In this document: positions 57,706 to 64,000 of the stretch, in pieces
How the letters are laid out: every line of letters starts with the position of its first letter
How positions within the stretch are numbered: position 1 is the first letter of the stretch
Assembly (NCBI GenBank): GCA_000620205.1
Contig: JHVP01000003.1
Coordinates: 1 to 64,000 of the forward strand
From: Geodermatophilaceae bacterium URHA0031
GTDB lineage: Bacteria > Actinomycetota > Actinomycetes > Mycobacteriales > Geodermatophilaceae
DNA length: 64,000 nucleotides
Direction of reading: 5' to 3'
Translations under genes and position numbers: made by a program
The notes under the pieces: model-generated
Seen by the model: only the letters and a program-made list of their open reading frames with translations
The model's database searches: none
What the model was told of the DNA's origin: nothing

Positions 57706-58498
57706 GCGCGAGGTCGCGGAGCAGGTCGCGGGTCCGCTCATCGGCGGGGAAGAAGGACTCGATCGCGAGCTCGGACAGCGTGACGTCCTGCGGGTCGCCG
57801 AAGCTGGTCACGGTGGTGTGCAGCGCCAGCTCGCCCCGTGCGGAGGCCAGCTGGACGGTCATCAGCAGCTCGCTGCCGGGCGGCCTCGCGGCCAGCGCCT
57901 CGACGACGCCCGGGTAGCCGCGGACCTCGGCCAGCAGCCGGGTGAGCCGGCGGTCACCGGACAGCCGCTCCAGCCGGGTCAGCCGGTGCAGCAGGTGTGC
58001 GGTCCAGCCGGCCCGGTCCCGGATCCGCGGCGCCAGCCCGCCGGGGTGCAGCCCGAGCCGGTAGACGTTCACCGGGGGGCCGAGCAGCGCGGGGTCGGCA
58101 CCCTCGAGCAGGGGCCCGACGGCCCGGTTGGTGAGCACCACGTCGCCGTACCGGTCGAACACGACGGCCGGGTAGGGCTCGTGCCCGGCGAGCAGGTGGC
58201 GGAGCGACTCCCGGACGGCGGCGGCCTGCTCGCCGTCCAGGGCGGTCTCGGAGTAGGCCGGGGCGTAGCCGGCGGCCAGCAGCAGCGCGTTGCGCTCGCG
58301 CAGCGGGACGTCCAGCTGCTCGGCGAGGGCGAGCAGCAACCCGCTGCTCGGCCGGGCGCGGCCGGTCTCCACGAAGCTCAGGTGCCGGGCCGAGACGCCG
58401 GCGTCCAGGGCCAGGTCCAGCTGGCTGCGCCGGCGCTGCTGCCGCCAGTGCCGCAGCAGGTCACCGGCGCCGCGGGACGTCGTCCGGGTGCTGGTCAC
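57701..58498 (-). CDS. XRE-family regulator with MmyB-like C-terminal domain
   Basis: A 265-residue regulator. The N-terminal helix-turn-helix spans about 8-68 (LLRHWRQQRRRSQLDLALDAGVSARHLSFVETGRARPSSGLLLALAEQLDVPLRERNALLLAAGYAP). The C-terminal MmyB-like PAS-related domain spans about 90-260 (PYPAVVFDRYGDVVLTNRAVGPLLEG, LYRLGLHPGG-type segment, ELAIESFFPAD). The start is GTG 58498. It is divergent from the SnoaL-like gene, with a 13-base palindrome between them that is the probable operator. Members often regulate oxidoreductases in actinobacteria and may bind fatty acids. Confidence 0.9.
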   Translation of the reverse strand: MTSTRTTSRGAGDLLRHWRQQRRRSQLDLALDAGVSARHLSFVETGRARPSSGLLLALAEQLDVPLRERNALLLAAGYAPAYSETALDGEQAAAVRESLRHLLAGHEPYPAVVFDRYGDVVLTNRAVGPLLEGADPALLGPPVNVYRLGLHPGGLAPRIRDRAGWTAHLLHRLTRLERLSGDRRLTRLLAEVRGYPGVVEALAARPPGSELLMTVQLASARGELALHTTVTSFGDPQDVTLSELAIESFFPADERTRDLLRDLAP

Positions 58499-58536
58499 GG
58501 GCCCGACCGTAGGGCAGCCCGGGTGCCCGGCACGAC

Positions 58537-58549
58537 TACCTGGCAGGTA
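58537..58549. promoter_or_regulatory. Palindromic operator between XRE and SnoaL-like genes
   Basis: TACCTG-G-CAGGTA is a perfect dyad with a single central base. It lies 39 bases before the XRE start and 83 bases before the SnoaL-like start, in the divergent intergenic region. The likely ligand is the adjacent XRE/MmyB protein, which would control both genes. Confidence 0.65.
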
Positions 58550-58631
58550 ATCGACGCGACGACCTCCGCTGCCCAGGCTGGTCCCCGACGGCCCGGGACG
58601 CGGGCCGGCACCACCGAGGAGAGGACGTCCC

Positions 58632-59000
58632 ATGACCGACTTCGACACCCTGGCGCAGCGCTACATCGCCGCCTGGAACGAGACCGACGCCGATGCCCGC
58701 AGCGCGGCGGTGGCCGCGCTGTACACCGAGGACGCCCGGTACACCGACCCGCTGGTCGACGCGGAGGGCCGGGAGGCGATCGCGGCGACCATCGGCGCGG
58801 TGCAGCAGCAGTTCCCCGGGTTCGTCTTCCGGCTGGCCGGTCCGGTCGACGCCCACCACGACCAGGCCCGGTTCACCTGGGAGCTCGGGCCGGCCGGGGC
58901 ACACGAGGCGCCGATCGTCGGGTTCGACGTCGCCGTCCGCGACGGCGAGGGCCGGCTGCGCAGCGTGCTCGGCTTCCTCGACCGGGTGCCGACCGCCTGA
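58632..59000 (+). CDS. SnoaL/NTF2-like protein
   Basis: A 122-residue NTF2-fold protein: LAQRYIAAWNETDADARSAAVAALYTEDARYTDPLVDAEGREAIAATIGAVQQQFPGFVFRLAGPVDAHHDQARFTWELGPAG, ending VLGFLDRVPTA. This is a typical SnoaL-like arrangement with a pocket that may bind or isomerise a small hydrophobic compound. GAGGAG precedes the ATG. It is probably the target of the divergent XRE regulator. Confidence 0.87.
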   Translation: MTDFDTLAQRYIAAWNETDADARSAAVAALYTEDARYTDPLVDAEGREAIAATIGAVQQQFPGFVFRLAGPVDAHHDQARFTWELGPAGAHEAPIVGFDVAVRDGEGRLRSVLGFLDRVPTA

Positions 59001-59020
59001 TCCGCGACCGTCCCGCCACC

Positions 59021-59085
59021 GTGATCACCTCGGGCCGGGCGTCCCCTCCCCTGACGGGAGGCGACCCTGGACCCGAGGTGATCAC
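59021..59085. terminator. Nested hairpin after the SnoaL-like gene
   Basis: Perfect 14-bp arms GTGATCACCTCGGG (59021-59034) and CCCGAGGTGATCAC (59072-59085) enclose a second CCTCCC/GGGAGG stem. It lies 20 bases after the stop codon, before the VOC gene. Terminator role is likely; the palindromic GTGATCAC ends are notable. Confidence 0.6.
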
Positions 59086-59141
59086 GCGGGCCGTTCCTCG
59101 TGCACCCCACTAGCCTGGGACGCCCCGTGAGCGGAGGCGAC

Positions 59142-59975
59142 ATGGCCGGGCAGCGCAGCTACCCGCACGGCGTGACCTGCTGGATCGACAGCGAGCAGCC
59201 CGACCTCGAGGCGGCGGGCCGGTTCTACCGCGGGCTCTTCGGCTGGACGCTGACCGACGTCGTCCCGCCGGACGCCCCCGGTTCCTACCTGATCGCGACC
59301 CTCCACGGGCAGGACGTCGCCGCGCTCGGGCCGGCGACCGGCAGCACCGCCACCTGGAACACCTACGTCGCGGTCGACGACGCCGACGCCACGGCCGCCG
59401 CCGTCGCCGCTGGGCGCGGGTCGATCCTGACACCTCCCGCCGACGCCGGCCCGGGCGGCCGGGCGGCCGCGTGCGCCGACCCGCAGGGCGCGGAGTTCGC
59501 GCTGTGGCAGGCCCGCCGGCGGCTCGGCGCGCAGCTGACCAACTCCCCCGGCACCTGGAACTTCAGCGACCTGCACACCCCGGACCGCGACGCGGCGATG
59601 GCCTTCTACGCACCGCTGTTCGGCTGGCGCGCCGTGGACATGGCCCAGGGCGCCGGGACGATGCTGCAGGTGCCGGGGTACGGCGACCACCTCGCCGCGA
59701 CCGTCGACCCCGGGATCCACGAGCGGCAGGCCGCGGCGCCGCCCGGCTTCGCGGACGTGATCGGCAGCCTGCTGGTGACCCCGGACCAGCCGGCGCACTG
59801 GCACGTCACGTTCACCGTCGCCGACCGGGACGACAGCGTCGCGACCGCCGAGCGACTCGGCGCGACCGTGCTGCGGTCGGCCGACGAGCTGTGGACCCGC
59901 AACGCGCTGCTGCGCGACCCGCAGGGGGCCGAGTTCACCGTCAGCCAGTTCACCCCGCCGGCCGTCGACGAGTGA
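59142..59975 (+). CDS. Two-domain VOC-family protein
   Basis: A 277-residue protein with two glyoxalase-like domains, about 10-125 (GVTCWIDSEQPDLEAAGRFYRGLFGWTLTDV ... DPQGAEFALWQ) and about 140-270 (TWNFSDLHTPDRDAAMAFYAPLFGWRAVDM ... RDPQGAEFTVSQF). The layout is like the CFP-30B/27-kDa antigen group of actinobacteria, often annotated as hydroxylases or glyoxalases without proven activity. ATG 59142 is preceded by GGAGG at good spacing. It ends one base before the convergent epoxide hydrolase stop. Confidence 0.88.
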   Translation: MAGQRSYPHGVTCWIDSEQPDLEAAGRFYRGLFGWTLTDVVPPDAPGSYLIATLHGQDVAALGPATGSTATWNTYVAVDDADATAAAVAAGRGSILTPPADAGPGGRAAACADPQGAEFALWQARRRLGAQLTNSPGTWNFSDLHTPDRDAAMAFYAPLFGWRAVDMAQGAGTMLQVPGYGDHLAATVDPGIHERQAAAPPGFADVIGSLLVTPDQPAHWHVTFTVADRDDSVATAERLGATVLRSADELWTRNALLRDPQGAEFTVSQFTPPAVDE

Positions 59976-61097
59976 TCACCCGCGCCCTCCGCCCGCCCGG
60001 GCGAGGGCGACCGCCTCGGCGACCCCGGCGGCGTAGGCCGCGGGCTGCTCCCAGGCGGCGAAGTGGCCACCGGAGGGGAGGTCGTGCCACGTGTGCACGG
60101 CGAAGACCCGCTCGGCGAACTCGCGCGGTGCGTTGACCAGGTCCCGCGGGCCCACGGTGAACACCGCCGGGGCGACGGGCCGCTCGGCCGGGACCGAGCT
60201 CTGCGCGTAGGGGGTGAACGACGTGCCGATCGTGCCGGTCACCCAGTAGGCGGTGATCCAGGTCAGCAGCTCGTCGCGGGAGAACACCGTGGTCACGTCA
60301 CCGCCGTTGTCGGTCCACGAGGTGTACTTCTCCAGCAGCCAGGCGGCGAGCCCGGCCGGGGAGTCGCCGAGGCCGACGGCGAGGGTGCGCGGCTTCGTCG
60401 ACTGCTCGTGCATGTACCCGCCCTCGGTCGCCTGCCAGCGCCGGCCGTGCGCGACGTACGCCGTCTCGGTCGCCGACAGGTCGTCGGGCAGCGCGTCGAG
60501 GACGTGGTACTGGGAGACGTCGGTGAGGTGCAGGGCGGACACCGCCTCCGGGTGCGCGGCCGCCAGCGCCTCGGCGACGTCGCACCCGACGTCCCCGGCC
60601 GAGAGGACGTACCGGTCGACGCCGAGCCCGGCCAGTGCGTCGGCGACCACCTCGGCCATCTGCGCCGACGCCAGCCCGCCCGCCGGCACCGGGGCGGCGA
60701 ACGGGAAGCCGGGCAGCGCCGGGACGACGACGTGGTGCTCCCCCAGCAGCGGCAGCAGCCGCTCGAACCGCAGCACCGAGTCCGGCCAGCCGTGCAGCAG
60801 CACGACCGTCGTGGCCGTCGGATCCGCCGACCGCTGGTGCACCAGCCGCAGCGGGCCCCGCGAGGTGTCCACGACCTCCCACGGGAGCGCCCGCACCCGG
60901 TCCTCGTGCACCCGCCAGTCGTAGCCGTCGGCCCAGTACGCGAGCAGCTCGGCCAGCTGCGCCGGGTCGACCCCGTGGTCGGGGCCCAGCGTCGACGCCG
61001 TGGGGACGGCACGGTGGCGGCGCACCCGGTCGCGCAGGTCGTCGAGGACGTCGGACGGGACGGCTGCGGGGGCTGGGGTGACCACGGCCAGCATCAT
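59976..61097 (-). CDS. Epoxide hydrolase-like alpha/beta hydrolase
   Basis: A 373-residue hydrolase with an N-terminal epoxide-hydrolase region (LDDLRDRVRRHRAVPTAS... ELLAYWADGYDWRVHEDRVRAL) and the alpha/beta core. The oxyanion region is VVLLHGWPDSVLRFERLLPLL, and the nucleophile elbow is GDVGCDV with Asp. The lid tyrosine region is around FTPYAQSSVP, and the C-terminal GGHFAAWEQPAAYA carries the catalytic His. The chosen start is ATG 61097 (MMLAVVTPAP). Physiological substrate unknown. Confidence 0.9.
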   Translation of the reverse strand: MMLAVVTPAPAAVPSDVLDDLRDRVRRHRAVPTASTLGPDHGVDPAQLAELLAYWADGYDWRVHEDRVRALPWEVVDTSRGPLRLVHQRSADPTATTVVLLHGWPDSVLRFERLLPLLGEHHVVVPALPGFPFAAPVPAGGLASAQMAEVVADALAGLGVDRYVLSAGDVGCDVAEALAAAHPEAVSALHLTDVSQYHVLDALPDDLSATETAYVAHGRRWQATEGGYMHEQSTKPRTLAVGLGDSPAGLAAWLLEKYTSWTDNGGDVTTVFSRDELLTWITAYWVTGTIGTSFTPYAQSSVPAERPVAPAVFTVGPRDLVNAPREFAERVFAVHTWHDLPSGGHFAAWEQPAAYAAGVAEAVALARAGGGRG

Positions 61098-61129
61098 GAC
61101 CTCGACCCGCGGGCAGGTCGAGCACACGA

Positions 61130-61146
61130 CGCCGGCCGGGCCGGCG
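61130..61146 (-). terminator. Hairpin after the EF-G-like gene
   Basis: CGCCGGC-CGG-GCCGGCG gives a 7-bp perfect stem with a 3-base loop, 2 bases beyond the stop codon at 61149 on the minus strand. Confidence 0.5.
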
Positions 61147-61148
61147 GG

Positions 61149-63242
61149 TCAGGCGGGTTGCAGCTCCGCGACGACGGCGGCCGGAGCGGGCTCGTGGCCC
61201 AGCGGACGGCGGGTGAACCGGCCGGTCCCGTGGGACACCGACCGCAGCGCACCGGCGTAGCTCAGCAGCTCCCGCTCCGGCACCTCCGCCAGCACGGTCG
61301 TGGCGTCCCGGTCGGGTTGGGCGACGCTACCGGTCACCCGGGCCCGCCGGCCGGCGAGGTCGCTGAGCACCGGCCCGACGTGCTCGGCCGGGACCGTCAC
61401 CTCCACCGCGCACCAGGGCTCGAGCACCACGGTGCCGGCCACCTCGGCGAGCTCCCGGAGACCGAGCGCCCCGGCCGCCTGGAAGGCCGCGTCGGAGGAG
61501 TCGACCGAGTGCGCCTTGCCGTCGACCAGGGTGACGGCGACGTCGACCAGCGGCCGGTTGCTCCGCACCCCGCGGGCCGCCTGGACGCGCACGCCCTTCT
61601 CGACGCTGCCGTGGTACGCGGTCGGCACCGCTCCCCCGACGACCCGCTGGCTGAAGGTGATGCCCGACCCGGGTGGCCCGGGTTCGGCCTCCAGGACGAC
61701 GACGGCGTACTGCCCGTGGCCACCGGACTGCTTGACGTGCCGCGCGGTGACCCGCGCCGGGCCGGCCAACGTCTCCACCATCGGGACGAGCACCGGCGGG
61801 GTCTGCAGGCTCACCCCGTAGCGGGTGCGCAGCCGGTCCAGCAGCACCTCGGCATGCGCGTCGCCGACGGTCCACAGCAGCAGCTGCCCGGTGTCGGCCC
61901 GGCGCTCCACCCGGACCGCCGGGTCCTCGGTGGCCAGCCGGGTCAGCGCACCGGCCAGCCGGTCCTCGTCGCTGCGGGACGCCGCCGCGACCGCGACCGG
62001 CTGCTGCGGGTCCGGCAGCGGCCACGGCGTCACCAGCAGCGGCCGGGCCGGGTCGGACAGCGTGTCACCGGTCTCGGCGCTGCCGAGCCGGGCGACCGCG
62101 CAGATGTCCCCGGCCGGGCACTCGGGCACCGGCCGCAGCGTGCTGCCCAGCACGCAGGAGATCGTGCCCACCCGTTCGTCGGCGTCGTGGTCGGGGTGGT
62201 TCTCCCCCCAGCCGTGGACTGTGCCGTGGCCGCAGACGTGCACCGGGGCGTCCGGGCGCAGGGTCCCGGAGAAGACCCGCACCAGCGAGATCCGGCCGAG
62301 GTAGGGGTCGGTCGTCGTCTTCACCACCTCGGCCACCAGCGGCCCGGCGGGGTCGCAGCCGACCACGCCGGCCGGGGCGCCGTCCGGGCGGGAGACCGCG
62401 GGGCAGGGCCGCTCCAGCGGTGACGGGAACGCGCTGACCAGCAGGTCGAGCAGCTCGCCCACCCCCACGCCGGAGAGCGGGGCGGTGCACAGCACCGGGT
62501 GGAAGGCGCCGCGGGCGACCGCCGTCTCCAGGTCGGGCACCAGGTCGGCGACGGCGAGCGGTTCACCGGCCAGGTACCGGTCCATCAGCGACTCGTCCTC
62601 GCTCTCGGCGATCACCGCCTCGATCAGCTCGGCCCGCAGCCGGCCGGCGTCGGCGTCGCCCTGCCCCGGTTCGAGCAGCGACGTCAGCCGGCCCGCCGGG
62701 TCGAGGACCTGCAGCGGGTGCACGCCGAGGCCGAGCTGCTCCTGGCAGGCCCGGACGGCGGCCGGGACGTCGGCCCGGGCCCGGTCCAGCTGGGTGACCA
62801 CGACCGCCCGGGGCAGCCCCACGGCGGCGCACTCGTCCCACAGCTGCACCGTCGCGGCGTCGACACCGCTGACCGCGGAGACGACGAAGAGGGCGGCGTC
62901 GGCGGCGCGCAGGGCCGCCCGCAGCTCCCCGACGAAGTCGGGTGCCCCCGGGGTGTCGAGCAGGGTGATGCGGTGACCGGCGTGCTCGACCGTCGCCGCG
63001 TGCAGGGTGACCGAGTGCTGCAGCCGGACCTCGACCTCGTCGGTGTCCAGGCAGCTGGTGCCGTCCTCGACCCGGCCGGCGCGGGTCAGCGCGCCCGTCG
63101 CCACCACCAGGGCCTCGGCCAGGGTGGTCTTCCCCGCCCCCGGCCGGCCGACGAGCACGACGTTGCGCACCCGTTCCGGCGCCCGGGGCGCGGGCGCCCC
63201 GGAGGCCTCCTTGCTGCTGTCCTTGCTGCCGTGTGCCGCCAC
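61149..63242 (-). CDS. Elongation factor G-like GTPase
   Basis: A 697-residue EF-G paralogue of the kind often called FusA2 or EF-G-like protein. G1 is GRPGAGKT (about 32-39) and G3 is DTPGAPDF; the G4 position reads TQLD instead of NKxD. EF-G domains II-V follow (LAEVVKTTTDPYLGRISLVRVFSGTLRPD, QTPPVLVPMVETLAGPARVTARHVKQSGGHGQYAVVVLEAEP). The start is GTG 63242, with GGAGGTCC 5 bases before. It is not the main EF-G, which is normally in the str operon. A role in tetracycline-like protection, recycling or stress is possible; function unknown. Confidence 0.9.
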   Translation of the reverse strand: MAAHGSKDSSKEASGAPAPRAPERVRNVVLVGRPGAGKTTLAEALVVATGALTRAGRVEDGTSCLDTDEVEVRLQHSVTLHAATVEHAGHRITLLDTPGAPDFVGELRAALRAADAALFVVSAVSGVDAATVQLWDECAAVGLPRAVVVTQLDRARADVPAAVRACQEQLGLGVHPLQVLDPAGRLTSLLEPGQGDADAGRLRAELIEAVIAESEDESLMDRYLAGEPLAVADLVPDLETAVARGAFHPVLCTAPLSGVGVGELLDLLVSAFPSPLERPCPAVSRPDGAPAGVVGCDPAGPLVAEVVKTTTDPYLGRISLVRVFSGTLRPDAPVHVCGHGTVHGWGENHPDHDADERVGTISCVLGSTLRPVPECPAGDICAVARLGSAETGDTLSDPARPLLVTPWPLPDPQQPVAVAAASRSDEDRLAGALTRLATEDPAVRVERRADTGQLLLWTVGDAHAEVLLDRLRTRYGVSLQTPPVLVPMVETLAGPARVTARHVKQSGGHGQYAVVVLEAEPGPPGSGITFSQRVVGGAVPTAYHGSVEKGVRVQAARGVRSNRPLVDVAVTLVDGKAHSVDSSDAAFQAAGALGLRELAEVAGTVVLEPWCAVEVTVPAEHVGPVLSDLAGRRARVTGSVAQPDRDATTVLAEVPERELLSYAGALRSVSHGTGRFTRRPLGHEPAPAAVVAELQPA

Positions 63243-63329
63243 GCGGACCTCCGGTGAGACGTCGTTGTCCCCGTGTGCCCAGCCTGGCCCGGCTCCGGCG
63301 CTCGGACAAGGGCTCACCAGACTGAGGTC

Positions 63330-64000
63330 GTGCTGCCACCGACCGGGACGCCGGGGACCGACCTCCCGGTCCGCGCGGTGCTGCCCGCGCTGGACGGCGC
63401 CCTGGCCGCCGCGGGCGCCGCGGTGCTCGTCGCGCCGCCGGGCACGGGGAAGACCACGCTGGTGCCGCTGGCCCTGGCCGGCCGGGTTCCCGGCACCGTG
63501 CTCGTCGCCGAGCCCCGCCGGGTGGCGGCCCGGGCCGCGGCCCGGCGGATGGCCGGGCTGCTCGGTGAGCCGGTCGGCGCCTCGGTGGGCTACAGCGTGC
63601 GCGGTGACAGCCGGCGCAGCGCCGCGACCCGGGTGGAGGTGGTCACCACCGGGCTGCTGGTGAGGCGGCTGCAGGCCGACCCCGAGCTGCCCGGCGTCGG
63701 GGCGGTCGTGCTCGACGAGTGCCACGAACGGCAGCTGGACACCGACCTCGCGCTGGCCTTCGCCCTCGACGTGCGGGCGGCGCTGCGCCCCGAGCTGGAG
63801 CTGCTGGCCATGTCGGCGACGGCGCAGGCGGGGCGGCTCGCCGTGCTCATGGGGGACGCACCCGTCCTCGAGGCGACCGGCGCGCTGCACGACGTCGAGC
63901 CGGTGTGGTGCCCGCCGAGCCCGCCGGTCGCGCCGCCGCTGGGCACCCGGGTGGACCCGCGGCTGCTCACGGCGGTCGCCGACACGGTCCGCCGGGCGCT
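63330..64000 (+). CDS. hrpB: ATP-dependent RNA helicase HrpB-type, 5' part
   Basis: Start of a DEAH-box helicase cut by the window end; about 223 residues are visible from GTG 63330. It shows LPALDGALAAAGAAVLVAPPGTGKTTLVPLALAG with Walker A, VLVAEPRRVAARAAARRMAGLLGEPVGASVGYSVRGDSR (the QPRR/EPRRVAA motif Ia), TTGLLVRRLQADPELPGVGAVVLDECHERQLDTDLALAF with DECH, and LLAMSATAQ motif III. These match HrpB rather than HrpA. It is divergent from the EF-G-like gene, with 87 bases between starts. Confidence 0.9.
   Translation, partial: MLPPTGTPGTDLPVRAVLPALDGALAAAGAAVLVAPPGTGKTTLVPLALAGRVPGTVLVAEPRRVAARAAARRMAGLLGEPVGASVGYSVRGDSRRSAATRVEVVTTGLLVRRLQADPELPGVGAVVLDECHERQLDTDLALAFALDVRAALRPELELLAMSATAQAGRLAVLMGDAPVLEATGALHDVEPVWCPPSPPVAPPLGTRVDPRLLTAVADTVRRA

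Overview
The window is a very GC-rich actinobacterial chromosome segment. GTG starts are common, genes are packed into operons with 4-base start/stop overlaps, and housekeeping gene order is typical of Actinobacteria. Gene content and style fit Geodermatophilaceae (Blastococcus, Geodermatophilus, Modestobacter and relatives). That placement is an inference, because no marker is complete enough to settle it here. No insertion sequence, prophage, CRISPR array or tRNA gene was seen.

Layout: (1) 1-536 holds the 5' end of a 16S rRNA gene on the minus strand, with its leader and a near-consensus promoter. (2) 537-9840 is a minus-strand run argC-argJ-argB-argD-argF-argR-argH-mpg-tyrS, preceded by ArgR-like boxes; argG is absent. 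(3) 9941-12112 holds a lipid-kinase-like gene, a STAS protein and an SDR. (4) 12105-21492 holds pheS-pheT and infC-rpmI-rplT, with a 748-residue EAL-DICT-LOV-GGDEF protein, an EamA transporter and a TrmH-type methyltransferase between them. infC has an ATC start and an attenuator-like leader.

(5) 21489-35907 is a nitrate assimilation neighbourhood. It contains an NnaR-type regulator (HemD-like fold plus winged helix), RraA, the nitrate transporter NarK, and a nasA-nirB-nirD operon. narK and nasA carry the same upstream motif at the same distance from their starts. Between them lie an unrecognised two-gene module (the second protein looks like a decayed sigma factor tethered to the membrane) and a divergent AraC/DUF2000 pair. 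(6) 36020-44289 is a mosaic of small enzymes: YjbR, VOC proteins, ArfB, SRPBCC, SixA, an FrsA-like hydrolase with an MBL hydrolase, homocysteine methyltransferase, YidD and a stress SDR.

(7) 44615-54755 has a short CxxC protein, a DUF3516 helicase, a second GGDEF-EAL protein with a membrane sensor, tandem TauE/SafE permeases, a GAF-ANTAR protein, and an ArsR-AHSA1-DoxX operon whose promoter carries two identical-type dyad operators. (8) 54888-64000 holds a GH13 enzyme with a luciferase-like oxidoreductase, an XRE regulator divergent from a SnoaL-like gene with a 13-bp palindrome between them, a two-domain VOC protein, an epoxide hydrolase, an EF-G-like GTPase, and the 5' part of an HrpB-type helicase cut by the window end.

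The strongest leads for something less described are the EAL-DICT-LOV-GGDEF photoreceptor candidate, the shared narK/nasA promoter element, and the sigma-like membrane protein module at 26410-29009.
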